From contig JAACMV010000024.1 of the NCBI GenBank assembly GCA_010909725.1, positions 186,001 through 250,000 of the forward strand: DNA of 64,000 nucleotides, in the 5' to 3' direction. The position numbers were made by a program, and so were the translations under genes. The notes under the pieces were generated by a model. It made no database searches, had not been told where the DNA came from, and saw only the letters and a list, made by a program, of their open reading frames with translations. Source of the stretch: Picochlorum sp. 'celeri'. Its lineage: Eukaryota; Chlorophyta; Trebouxiophyceae. This document shows, piece by piece, positions 1 to 11,256 of this stretch (the stretch's first letter is position 1; the number at the start of each line of letters is the position of its first letter).

Positions 1-653
1 AGAGCACACACTTCCTCTTCAATATTCAGCTGCTCTGCATGTTCCATGTACTGATTCTCATTCATCTCCTCTTCCTCATCCCCATTCCCGACTTGGAATA
101 AATCTTGAACAATCCTACTGTACTGATCTGGTGTTTGCTGCTGCTCATCGTCACGAATATCCTCAGGCTGATGATCAGCAGCACGATTACTCAGCCACTC
201 CACTTTGATCACCCGCCTCACATCCATCATGCCTCGAAGGGCCTCGATACCCTCGTCTTCCAACGACACTTGCTGGTTCTTCACATTTAATTCTATCAGA
301 TCCGTTGCACCTCCTTCTTTCAAACAATCACACAATGCCACAATACCTGTGTCTGTAATGACATTCCCAGACACATCCAAAGATAAAACATGCGTATTAT
401 TCTTCAATGCTGCACATAGTTTCTCTACATCACCGTCATCCATTCCGCAAGAATTTAACTGAATCCATAATGCATCTTCCTCATTCTTTTGTATAGAATC
501 TATCGCTGTACGAATAGCAGCATCCTTTTTCCCACTCTTCTTCTTCTTGTTCTTCTTCTTCTTCTTACTGCTGCTGCTACTCTTTTGCTGCTTTTCGTCA
601 ACAATCGCGTCCGTAGACACAAAATTGCCCTTATCTTCCTCTACATCACTCAT
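1..653 (-). CDS. Leucine-rich-repeat (RNI-like) protein, 3' end cut by window edge
   Basis: The reading frame is open from an ATG at 653 to the window edge (217 codons seen, no stop). The N-terminus is acidic and then strongly basic, with runs of Ser and Lys around residues 25-45 that resemble a nuclear or nucleolar targeting tract. It is followed by LRR-like segments of the RNI/tropomodulin type (for example LSLDVSGNVITDTGIVALC near residues 90-110 and LIELNVKNQQVSLEDEGIEAL just after). The visible C-terminal part is rich in Glu, Asp and Gln. I do not recognise a specific family and infer no function. The gene is divergent from the SPOC-protein gene at 1100, so the two probably share the intervening promoter region. 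Confidence 0.75.
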   Translation of the reverse strand, partial: MSDVEEDKGNFVSTDAIVDEKQQKSSSSSKKKKKNKKKKSGKKDAAIRTAIDSIQKNEEDALWIQLNSCGMDDGDVEKLCAALKNNTHVLSLDVSGNVITDTGIVALCDCLKEGGATDLIELNVKNQQVSLEDEGIEALRGMMDVRRVIKVEWLSNRAADHQPEDIRDDEQQQTPDQYSRIVQDLFQVGNGDEEEEMNENQYMEHAEQLNIEEEVCA

Positions 654-1099
654 TCTTTGCTGATATTTGTGAACTTTTCGGTCCCACAAGCAGGCGACAA
701 TGAGTCCACGACGAATCCGCCTCTATTCAATCTCGCAACACCTTATATCACCATTTATTGACCAAAATTACACATTGCTGTCGGATATATCGAACGGCGT
801 TGTCTAAAATGGTGGCAGAGGCAACAGACAAGCCTCGTCCTGCACAGGCGCCTCCCTTCACTCTGTTGCAAAAACAGCCATTGGAGACACCTCAGTGTGT
901 AAAAAATTGACAAAATTGCTCTGTATGTGTCGGAAACAAGGATCGACACTCATAGGAGAGATGCTGCCGGGAAGCTTCGCGACTCTGTAAATAAAACATT
1001 TCGACAGAAATCTCGATCGAATCATTTGCATCCCAAAGTCCTGCATGCATACGCTAGTTCCATTCAATGATTTTTTTTTAAAATTTGAGGGGTGTCGTG
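654..1099. other. Divergent intergenic region with a short ORF
   Basis: This is the space between the LRR gene (minus) and the SPOC gene (plus). It contains a T-run at about 1071-1079 just before the SPOC start. A 33-codon ORF begins at 809 on the plus strand (MVAEATDKPRPAQAPPFTLL...). I cannot tell whether it is an upstream ORF, a small gene or chance; no in-frame splice to the SPOC ORF was found. Confidence 0.4.
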
Positions 1100-3016
1100 A
1101 TGGCTGATGTGTTTCAGGACGTGAGCAGAGCGTGCTGTGCCTTGTATGCGCTGGAGGGAACGAGTACTGACAGCAATAACGAGGATACACCAGGCTATCG
1201 AGAGCGATATCTGAGTCTATTGAATTATGTGAAAGAAAGAGGGGGTAGGAGGGAGCTTATGCGGCCGTGTGTGAGGCTGATTGGTACCTTTGTAGACAGG
1301 TTTCCCTCCCTTGCCAAGGATGCGGAGCAAGCGCTGACGCAAATCGTTACACGATATGTACAGAATGATGATCATGTGAGTTTCGAAGACTGTGTGGAAG
1401 CGCTGAATGGGATTGGTCGGATTGAGGGAGGGGCATTGCAAGAACACGTACTGAGCAAGTTTATGGTCATGTTGATGAGTCTTCAAGGGGCAGAGGAGCG
1501 GCGGCAGGGCTTTATTGCAGCGTTACGGGCTTGCCCTGGAGTTGCTTTAAAAATTCTATGCGATATAGTGAATAGAAAGGATATAGATAGTGTGGAGAAA
1601 AAGGCAGGAGAGTGTGTGATGACCTCTGTCATGGATGACTCCATGTTGCTGGTCTCAGAATATGAGCCTGATCTAGTGACGCATGGGGCTGTGGTGAACA
1701 GTGTATTAGAAAGTATTATTGATAGGTATGGGCACGAGACAATGCTGGCAGAGTGCCAGAGGTACATGCAAGCCCTGATGGTGAATGTGTCAGTGAATGA
1801 CACAGAGTCTGTGAAAAGAGTGATGGATCGGTTGACGAAAAAGGTCTTTCAGAGAGTCAAACTTGGTGTTGCGGATGATGGGGTAGATTTGGACAAAGAT
1901 TTGGCGCTAGATGACATGGAGGAGGGTGAATTATTGGATACAGTGCCGGTGACTGCAGCACCTCGTGGTGTAGAGAATGGAAGTATCCAAGGTATTGTTC
2001 CAAAGAAGATTGTGCACGGCATAGAGATAACGGGTCTGCCCGAATCAGTCGATTCCAGTGTTATTCGTGATGACTGCGATAAATTCACAGGTGTAAAGGA
2101 TGTGGTGCGCCAGAAGGAGGGCTCCATGGTGACTGTCATGTGTACATCCATGCCTGGGACAGTGCGGTGTTATGAAGCCATGTGTACTCGTGCTGAAGCG
2201 TTCTGGTCTATCGGTGGGTTGGAGGAGACGCCTCAAGTGGAACTTGCTTCCTATACAAGGGCTGTGGAAGCTGGTGCACATGTGAAGCATGTTCATATTT
2301 TATTACCTGGAGTGGAGCATGCAGAGCAAGAAGATACGATCAAAGAAACGTTACGAGAAGCAAATATAGAAATACCGTCTTCGTTGACGCCTGTGAATGT
2401 AGGAATGAAGGGGCTGATCTTGTCTTTTGATAACGATGAGAGTGTGAATATGGCGTTTGCATGCCTTGGTGGGGTGGAGGAGGAGAGGGAAAGCCTCAAG
2501 AGGTCAAGGGACGCTGCTGATACTGTGGATGAAGCAAACCCAAAGAGGGAGAGAAGAGGCCCGTCTGAGACGATGGGGCAATGGAGTGGCCAAATTATTA
2601 GGAATAAGCAATTGCAGTGCTCTGTGATTGCTACCATAGCTGATGGTTCTCTGTCGTCACATGCGTATGGGGCACCAGAGCCACAGGAATGGCCACAATC
2701 TCTCGAGGTAAATCAGAGAGCAGACGTGAAATACCTGTGTGATACATTGTTTCCATCCACAGATGCAAGCCATAAGCAAATAGCACTTTTTCAGCCATTA
2801 CAAGAGGCTGATGAGAAGGGTTTGAATGGCTTTGATCAATATTTAAGGCAGAAACAGAGGGCAGGTGTTGTTTTCCTGCCTCCTATTGCCCCATCTACTT
2901 CACAGAGAACAATGTACTTGATTCCTGTGACGGATGACGTATGCTACAGGCTTCAGATTGATCGTCACAAGATTCCATGGCCATCAATGATCGGAATCGT
3001 AGTTCACCGTCCATGA
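1100..3016 (+). CDS. SPOC-domain protein (Spen/FPA-like C-terminus)
   Basis: A single-exon ORF of 638 aa. The first ATG lies in the sequence gtgATGGCTGATG at 1100; longer readings would need a TTG start. Residues about 1-260 look helical and HEAT/ARM-like. Residues about 320-400 may be a degenerate RRM (it starts GIEITGLPESVDSS, an RNP2-like strand). The segment around 475-500 is basic. The last 150 residues resemble a SPOC domain: WSGQIIRNKQLQCSVIA, then QIALFQPLQE, then AGVVFLPPIA and a terminal Tyr/Leu-rich strand. SPOC domains of Spen/FPA/PHF3-type proteins bind phosphorylated peptides, including the RNA polymerase II CTD, so a role in transcription or 3'-end processing is inferred. The orthology is uncertain because canonical RRMs are not obvious. 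Confidence 0.7.
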   Translation: MADVFQDVSRACCALYALEGTSTDSNNEDTPGYRERYLSLLNYVKERGGRRELMRPCVRLIGTFVDRFPSLAKDAEQALTQIVTRYVQNDDHVSFEDCVEALNGIGRIEGGALQEHVLSKFMVMLMSLQGAEERRQGFIAALRACPGVALKILCDIVNRKDIDSVEKKAGECVMTSVMDDSMLLVSEYEPDLVTHGAVVNSVLESIIDRYGHETMLAECQRYMQALMVNVSVNDTESVKRVMDRLTKKVFQRVKLGVADDGVDLDKDLALDDMEEGELLDTVPVTAAPRGVENGSIQGIVPKKIVHGIEITGLPESVDSSVIRDDCDKFTGVKDVVRQKEGSMVTVMCTSMPGTVRCYEAMCTRAEAFWSIGGLEETPQVELASYTRAVEAGAHVKHVHILLPGVEHAEQEDTIKETLREANIEIPSSLTPVNVGMKGLILSFDNDESVNMAFACLGGVEEERESLKRSRDAADTVDEANPKRERRGPSETMGQWSGQIIRNKQLQCSVIATIADGSLSSHAYGAPEPQEWPQSLEVNQRADVKYLCDTLFPSTDASHKQIALFQPLQEADEKGLNGFDQYLRQKQRAGVVFLPPIAPSTSQRTMYLIPVTDDVCYRLQIDRHKIPWPSMIGIVVHRP

Positions 3017-3041
3017 CCATGATTATGGATTACAATTTTAT

Positions 3042-5120
3042 TTATGATGAAAATAACTCGTCATATGATACAATAGTACACAAACCAGATGCACTGGTAA
3101 TAAATAGTCCATTCTTCTCATTTGCCCCTAAATGTATTTGAACGATGGCATTTATTCTTTTTTCATTTGCATCAGACAAACTTGAAAGAGATATCTTTCT
3201 CGAAAGCATGCGCGTCATGTCCCATACTTGGATGTCCCCATGGATGTCTCCCAGGGCAACATAGCCATCACACGCAAATATGACTGATGCTGATCGAACA
3301 TCTTTCTTTTCTTTCTCACTATCTGTCAGGATCTCTCCTGCAAAAGACAACTCTTTAATCTTCTTTTTGTGATCAAGGAACCATGTCAAAGCTGTTCCAT
3401 CTGTGAAAATTTCTGCGTTTTCAATATGCTGCAGACATGTTCCATCACAGCCAGGAGATGTCCATGAAAATACAATGTCATCAGAAGATGGGTCCGAAGC
3501 GAGTACAGCGCTCAGTTTTCCCTCCATACTCAAAATCTTGCTAATGTGAGTTGTTGGGACGCTATGGAACATATCCGGAGAATTAGTGTACTTTTTACCC
3601 CACTTGAAAGACTGCCACAAAGGGTCAAACTCTATAATCTGAATTCCATCCTCAGCATACTGCCCACTTACAGCGAGAGAATATGGTGAACCAGCCAGGC
3701 TCTCTACAAATACTATTGCTTGATCATTCTCAACCGATACTATATTAGATGTAATGCATTTCTGCCCACAAGGAATGACATACAAGCACGGCTGACATGC
3801 CTGAGTCATAACATCCATAAGCTCCAAGGCTGCGCTCATGATGAGAACTGGGTCGCCTTTCTTTGTCTCACACAATGTGAAGAAATTCACATTATATGGG
3901 ATGCATACTGGAAAGTATTTCGACTTTTGGACATGAATGCTCTGCAAGATCTTGATAGCACTTTCCTGAGCATCAGTCTGGAACACTGAAAAGATCAAAA
4001 TTTCTCTGGGCTCTTTATCAATTGGACAGCCAAGCAATACAGCTATATGATTTCCTGATGCCGAGTATTTGGCATACAAACAACTGTCTGGAAATCGCAA
4101 AAGCAAACTAATTGGCTTCCCAGTCTCATGGAGGGGGTACCATGCCACAGATTCATGCATGGCATCACTGCTTGGAATCGAATCCTGCACTGACTGCTTC
4201 TCCAAGTCCTCTATATTTTGCTCAAGAATGTCTTCGGATATACCTGTCACAAGATGCCTGGGAACGTCTGGATTCGGTTCGCTGATGGAAAATATCCCCG
4301 CCACAAGATTCCCTGCCATGTCCTCTGCCAGCTCTGTCCCTGTTACTTCCAACTCCTTCATCGACGGTATAAACACACCTGGCGATGCATGCGCCATCTC
4401 CTGAACCGACATCGGTGTCCCTCGCCTCGGTGTCTCAAACACAGGGTTGCGGACCTCCCCATTTGCATTCCGAATTGTCACTGCCCTGGACAGGCTCTCG
4501 GCATTCCTCCTATGCGTCCCAAGAATACTTTTGGGGGTCACATCCTGAAAAGGATCCAATAAAGACGACCGTCTCCTTGCATACCTCTTTGCAAAGCCTT
4601 TGGGAGTTGAGTCACTCTTCTCTGTTGAATGTTCCACACCAGACAGATGTTTTGCCACACTTGGAGGACAAAGCACCTTGTCCTTCTCGCCACCCAGCGA
4701 TGACTTTCTCCTCACCAGGTTGTTCCCCAAGGATGATGATGGCCCCTCCATCTCCACCTCATGCGGCGTTGCACCCCTCACATCGCAATCTCCTCCACGC
4801 AATTCCTCTCGTATCACGCTTTCCCCACCTCCCTGAGTGGTTGGAGTCTCAGCCACAACCTCTTCGCTCTTCTGAGGCTCTTGCAGCAGCTTTGATAATT
4901 CAATTTGTTTCACCTGTACCACAACACCATCATTGGTGCTACCCAAATGCTACCAATACCAACCCAACGACAACCATACCTTGAGCAACCGTTCCAGTTT
5001 CTCACGCTTCTCGATACGATTCACAGCAGTATCACTAGGATCTGGAAATAAATCTTCCCAAGATCGCTTCTGAAAATCCGCTCGGAGCTCCTCCGTTGTC
5101 CTTTTTCCCAACTTTGCCAT
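3042..5120 (-). CDS. Unrecognised protein with C-terminal beta-propeller-like region
   Basis: CDS is complement(join(3042..4913,4980..5120)), 670 aa. The 66-nt intron 4914-4979 has a GTATGG donor and ACAG acceptor and joins ERLLK to VKQIELSKLL in phase 0; the in-frame continuation of exon 1 carries a stop. The N-terminus (about 1-60) is charged and coiled-coil-like. The middle (about 95-240) is disordered and basic, with repeated phospho-site-like patterns (RRKSSL, RRRSSLLDPF, ETPRRGTPMS). From about residue 310 the sequence has WD40-like strands, the clearest being ALGDIHGDIQVWDMTRML near the end. The basophilic and proline-directed sites suggest kinase control; I do not assign a family. Its 3' end converges with the SPOC gene, leaving about 25 nt between the stop codons. 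Confidence 0.75.
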
Positions 5121-5213
5121 GTCGAATAATTTCAAATTTCCAGACTGCCTATCATTATTACATACGGGTGTATACCATGGACAAATACTATTATTAGCAA
5201 TAAAAATTATAAT

Positions 5214-8200
5214 TTATGAGCACTGCTGCAGTATATCTAGCCAATCAGACTGATCGACATAGAGAGTGCTGAGGGACACTCGAATGAGGTCCATGTTTGG
5301 TCTGTCAATGTCATCCAAACAACGGATCAGTTGCCTATAGACTGATTGATGGGATGGATGGTGCTTCATGAAATGTCTGAGAGCCTTTGGAAGGAGCATG
5401 ATGGACTCGTCGAGGGACAGATCATATGCTGCAGAATCTCCCATCTCGCCAGCAAAGCACGCAGCAATGCACATGACGGCCAACTGAGACAGCATGGGTG
5501 ATTTCTTGTTGGTTTCTGTCTTTTCCATATATTTCTTTTCGTCACCAAAGATATCTGCGAGCCATGTGAGGACGTCTTTGCTTTTGGAGGGTTGGCTGTT
5601 TCTGACAAGGGTGTGTATTCCATGTGCCATGTTGCTGATCATCTGATGAGCCACGCTGTTGTCTGTTGATGAAACGCATGCCATGATATGATATAGAGAT
5701 TGCTGCATACTTTGTATTCCCAAGGATTGTATCAGACCGCAGGATATCCAACTGTGGTGCATGGGGTGCATTTTGAACAGTGCTTGGTTCTGAGTGATGG
5801 ATACTTGGGTGGCAGTATCTGCACTACGGATCGCTCGCAAGAGGCATGCAGCAATACTGGCATTCCTTTCAATATTGATCTCTGGCGTTTCCACTAGTAT
5901 ATTGTCTTCAAATACCCAGTCCTCACGCCTCAATGCAACAGCAGTGAGTTCTTCGTCTGCTAGAGAATAAAGAGCACACAATGGTGCATGGAATCGTGAG
6001 GACATGTCAACCCGTGGCAACAGCACCTGTATCATGAGCTCATATGCTAAAGCTGTCTGTGAAATATTATCAATCTCCGTGACAAACCTCTGAATCCCGA
6101 ATGCTAGAGAAAAAGCGATGAGTTTGCTGCGTCTTGTATCGATAGAAAAGGCATTGTCAAGGGAGTTGAGATACAGCAATACCTGATCATCGCTTAGTAG
6201 AGGGATGATGTCACTGAGATGGCAAAAAATATAGCATAATGCTTCCAGCATTAATGTTTTAGGTTGGAGGACATTTCCACCCAGATTGAGTGCGTCAACG
6301 CAGACAAAGTCTCGAATTTTGTCAGCAATGCTGCCAGTTGCATGGCTGCAGACAAACTTGACAATGCATACCTGGACATCGATATCCTCGGGGAACATCT
6401 TTACATATCGCCTCAAACATGCTGACCAATCCTTTTGAGGTAGTTTAGGAGCGTGAGAGAGGCAAGAGAGCAACGTCATGACTTGCTGCTTGTGAAGGGT
6501 TTTTTTGCCATCATGGGGCCATTGGTGAGAGATGAGAGCTTCAGATAGGTACCCAACAGCGCTACCAGACATTGACTCGAACGAGTCGGTCTCAAACCTC
6601 GTTCTAAAATCTATTGCCATGTGACAAATACGCGATATATGAGGTATGCACCCCGTTTTTATTGCGTTTGATGATTCCATGTGGCAAATTGTGTCGATGA
6701 CAGTTTCTGCATGATTTCACAAATGTTGGATGATATAGCAATGCGAGAACAGCAACATGCAATACACTTTCATACCTGCTCGATTCTCTTGCACGAATGA
6801 TTCGTTGATGCTTTTTTGGTTGTACATTTGATATTCGAGGCAATGGCCAAGTCCTCTGCAAATGGCACCAGCATTCGACTGAACACATGGGTATTTATGG
6901 ACTTTGCTCAAAAGATCTTTCATGAACTCGATCACGGTGTCCATGTTCCATGTGTTATTGCCTGCATATCCATGTTTTAGGGACTCGACCAACAATTTCG
7001 ATAATGCCAAAGATATATCACCGACATATTTTGCCAGGCCTTCACGGTCACAAAGACTTGACATCATGTGCAAGCATTCTGTGATTCGAGAATCGTTCAG
7101 CTGCGATTCTTGGAATAACTTGATTGCAATAGAGCAATACAAATCACAGAGACCTGATGTTAAATACTCATGGGATCCAGAAGCAAAGATATCCTCAATT
7201 TCTGACAGAACTGCAGGTAGATTTAGGCAATCAAAGGCATTTGTCTGGGATACAAGGCATCCAAATGATTTCAATGCCTGGTTCTCATGCTTTGAGGAAT
7301 TTATTGCGAAAGAAGCTTTCAAAGATGGGAATATATGGTGAATCCTCTTCTTGAGATGATCGAATGCCTGCTGTGCCAGATCCAATGACACAGCCTTGTC
7401 TGTGCAAAATTGTAGGGCAAAATCTCTTGCATCTCCCAACCTTTCGTCGTCATCCGACAGCAATATATCCATTGCAGTTGCTGCTATTGAGGATCCAAGG
7501 CTCTGCCTCGCATGACCAAGGACACGGCCCAAAGCTATGACGGACACTGTCTGCAAACTACTAAATTGCCTGCTGTCATCCAGAATGCGAGTAATCCAGG
7601 TGTACGATGTCATGACATATTGAGAATCCACTCGACCAAACACTCTCACGAATGAAGATATCGCAATGACAATAATGGGGTTTAGCACCTTCTCAGAAAG
7701 TCTGTTGTCCTTTGTGATTTGCTGCCAGATGAGACCAATTTCACTGGCATACTTGTGATACTCTGACGTTTCAATAATATCCTCCGGGGAAAATGCACGA
7801 ATCCATCGACGGTACATGTGTTCCCATCCTTCACTCAGAATAATTATGTTTTCGAAATCCATCAGAAGATCGAGGCACATGGACGAATCCTTTGTGAGCA
7901 TGTCATCAGCAACCCTCCTATACATTTCAGGTACAGCCACAGTCTTTTTGCCGGCCGGTTGCCAGAGATATAGCATGATAAACATGTCTGATTCAGACCC
8001 AGATTTCATGAAATTATGACGTCCACCGGTAGCTTCTTTTAACAAGTGATTCGGGATGGCATTTGACAACTTGTAAAATCTGGAACTGTGGCTCTGCTTG
8101 GATAGGTTGGACAGTGTGCTGGAAAGCTGTATAAACTGCTTCCTGCGGTCCAAATACTCGAGCTCTAACATCTTGACCACCATAGTACCACAGTCTTCCA

Positions 8201-10490
8201 GCGATTTGGAGCCAGGCTCCTCCTGTTCCAACAATTTCGCATACTCAATGGGCGGTCTCAGAGTTTCTAAATCTTCAGAGATGTCCCAGTCCAACTTCTC
8301 CAATGCTCTATATGCTTGCACACGTACGAGGTCAGACTCATGAGCTGAAGCTTCCCATAACAAATTGATTGTATTGCTTATGAGTTCTCCGTGCATTTCA
8401 GGATCTTCCTTGAGGACACATGCAATGAGACCTATCCAAGATGCTGCGACAACATCATCATCAGGCAAGTCTGGTAGAAAGCGTCTCACCACATTCCACG
8501 ATTTGATAAAATCCAGAACACCCGATTCACAGAGCAATGCAATGCAAGAAAGCCCTGAGGATGCAAGACAGGTATATTTTGAGCACACACATGCATGGAT
8601 TGCATGGACTACATCCTTGGCCTTTCCAGGATCATCTCGACAAATCGATACAAGCGCTGCAGCCACCCCAACTTTTTCCTGTGGGGGAACATCTTTGATC
8701 CATCGGTGAGTAGTGTCGGCTCGAATCTCGACACCATCCTCCATATCACAACTGAGAATCATGAGCTTCAATGACGAGTAACCTTTCCGTGACTCCAACC
8801 ACATTCTCCTAAGAATGCTGCAAGCTATTCCTTGTAGTCCTGACGGGGACTGAGGATCTGCAAAAGGAGTAAGGGTCCGTACAATAAACGGCACTGCCGA
8901 CGGACTCCTAGAAAGCGATGCCAATGCATACAGCAGGTCCCTCATGTATACCCCTTGTTCTTTTTTGCCTGCAACATACGTAGTTCATGCAAGGTGAGGC
9001 ATTGATTGATTCTTCCCGTAGCAATCAAAATAAATATACTAACCTGTATCCTTCGTCTCAATATTGAAACGCTCCAATCGTTCCAGAAGCACTGGCAAGG
9101 CATAAAAACTGAATCGAGGCTCCTCTGCCAAGGAGATGAAGGCATCCTCTAGTACTCGACGTCGCACACGTAAACATGGATGCCTCAAAAGACACAACAC
9201 CCTCGTATACACGAGGTCAACATGAAACGCGTCCTCATTCATGACACACAATGGAGCAATGCTAACCTTTTGAATCCAACAAAGCACATCGCCATCCCAT
9301 TCTACCATGCGAGTTGCACCATCGTCATGAAACTTGCTGAGGAGTCTATGGATACGAGATACACAAAAATGAATAGATTGCTTCAATCCTGGCTTCTGGG
9401 CATAAAATTTTGCCCTGACACATGCACATTCCACCATGGACAAAAGATGAACCACCTCACTCTCACCATGGCCCAACAATGCGTCAGGAGAATTCAGTAT
9501 CATGCACACAACAGTAAAACACACTTCTGCATCCGCTGCCTCTCCACATTCCATCCCACGAATCACAAGCGGTACCATCATCTGATAACAGCATGAACCA
9601 AACTCTGGAAGAAAATGAGTCATTGCATCCAGGTACACTTTCGCCCGATGCCCCACTTCCAGGCACTTGATAGACACAATAAAGCATGCCTGTAAAAACT
9701 TTGGAATCACATCGCGCCCTTCCTCGTTCTCTGACAACAGCAGGACATCCACAATATCAAGTGTACAAGCTTCCAACTCCTCTGCCCTCTTAAACTCTGT
9801 AACATCGTACGACAGCATCGCTTTGATGAGGAATTCCACTACATCACGTGATGAAACTTTTCCATGACACCCGAGTCGAACAAGCATGCTTCGGACCCTT
9901 GCCCCTACATCCAAAACAGACACCATATCCTTGCCTTTGCTGACCCCTGGCCTCATCACAAGGGCTGCTAAAAAGACATGCACACGTCGCCAGTACTCCA
10001 ATATTATTTCTCTATTCATAGAAGTCGAATCTGTCAGAAACGCTTCTATGCGGGATACAAACGTCACCGCACTCTCTGGCTCCAATACCCATGCATGCAC
10101 AAGAGAAGGAGACTCTTCCTGCCCAATACTCATCTCGTACATATCCATGATCCCATTCGATACAACATGAACAATGACATTTCCAGAAGCCAAACCAGCC
10201 ATGAGCATGCTATGCCCCTCCTCACTCGTGATTCTGGATCTCTCAACCAACCCCACCATGTGACCAACCACTGCACTCAAACATGCTACATCATTGCCCA
10301 CCACAGACATGCATTCTTCGATCACGTCCTTCACCAACGAAGATTTTCTATTCGAGGTTGATCGAAGATCCTTGCTGCAGTACTCATCGATGCATTGGAA
10401 GAGACCCGTGATGATGAACATCCTGGCAGGTTCAGGAGACGTCCTCAGCTGCCTCACATATTTGTCCAAAACCCCTTCGAGATCACTCAT
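5214..10490 (-). CDS. RST1/focadhesin-family HEAT-repeat protein (DUF3730)
   Basis: CDS is complement(join(5214..6706,6776..8968,9044..10490)), 1,710 aa, close to the roughly 1,800 aa of animal FOCAD and plant RST1. Introns are 8969-9043 (75 nt, GTTAGT...GCAG) and 6707-6775 (69 nt, GTATGA...GCAG). The first join creates LLERLERFNIETKDTGKKEQ followed by LLYALASLSRSP and VPFIVRTL, which matches the family pattern in which a helical repeat is followed by LLYAIPKLGTHKV-like and IPQVLRTI-like segments. Known biology: RST1 and FOCAD interact with the cytoplasmic exosome-SKI RNA-decay machinery. The rest is a chain of amphipathic helices with no catalytic motif. The start is the ATG at 10490; an upstream in-frame extension begins only with GTG. 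Confidence 0.88.
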
Positions 10491-10973
10491 TCTACAACAC
10501 CCACCAATCTGGTGCACAAAAACACTACTTTAATGCTGTAGGATCAAGGAACCATCTCAAATCAATGGTATAGGAGCCTGCCATGTCCAAAGTTTTTTAC
10601 GCTTGAAAATTCGCTCATTCTTGAATATATGCCCCTGTATCTCTGTAATCATGCCATATAATACCAGATGAATTCATTTAATGATTTACAACAAGCGCAG
10701 CGTGTTTATGGAATGCAAATCAATTCAAACGGGCTTCCGTCGACTGAGATACCAATTGGCGCCTTGCAAGGCGCCTTGTTCGAATCATGGAAAAAATCTC
10801 TGTTTCGCCTTTTTAGGGAAATAGCCATACTATTTCGTGTGCATTTCAAAGTATTGGGAATCGGAGACTGTGGTATCTCCTTGTAGCGGAAGATAAAGAC
10901 GGATAGAGAATTTGAAAACGACCAAGTGGCAAGAACACAAGACCCACGTCCAGAGGTTGATCTGATATAACAG
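10491..10973. other. Intergenic region with an 18-bp perfect palindrome
   Basis: Divergent spacer between the RST1/FOCAD gene and the nucleotidyltransferase gene. It holds a perfect 18-bp palindrome (GGCGCCTTGCAAGGCGCC) at 10758-10775. No coding region or tRNA could be supported here. Confidence 0.6.
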
Positions 10974-11130
10974 ATGAACGGATGTATGGATGACACAAAG
11001 TATCATTATCAGCTGGGGAATCGAATACGATGGGCAAAGCTAGCAGGCACTATTTCTGAAGAGGACGAACTCTGGGAAGAGCATGGCAACGCATATGATA
11101 TTGGGCAGGATCATTTTCGATGCCTAAACG
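10974..11130 (+). other. Possible 5' exon of the nucleotidyltransferase gene
   Basis: An ATG-initiated stretch of 52 codons (MNGCMDDTKYHYQLGNRIRW...) ends at a GTGCGT donor (11131). Joining it to an AG at 11239 (or 11242) gives an uninterrupted frame into the nucleotidyltransferase ORF (535 or 534 codons in total including the stop). The intron would be 109 or 112 nt. The composition looks coding, but there is no family motif in this exon to confirm it. Confidence 0.4.
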
Positions 11131-11256
11131 GTGCGTTGGAGTGATTCATTGCATGATACACGATGATGACGATCATGATGATGATCAGGAGTGGCTGATG
11201 TAGATGAATGGATTGTGTGGAATGAGTTTCCAATGTGAGGAGATGCTATTCGGAAG

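Noticed and set aside
809..910. 33-codon ORF as a first exon of the SPOC gene
   Set aside because: No donor/acceptor pair tested keeps frame into the SPOC ORF.
4385..4984. 199-codon plus-strand ORF over the propeller-protein gene
   Set aside because: Pro/Ser/His-rich antisense shadow; the minus strand has a spliced gene with better composition.
10715..10790. tRNA-like T-loop (GTTCGAATC) near 10777
   Set aside because: There is no box A, no matching acceptor stem and a GC palindrome where the anticodon arm should be.
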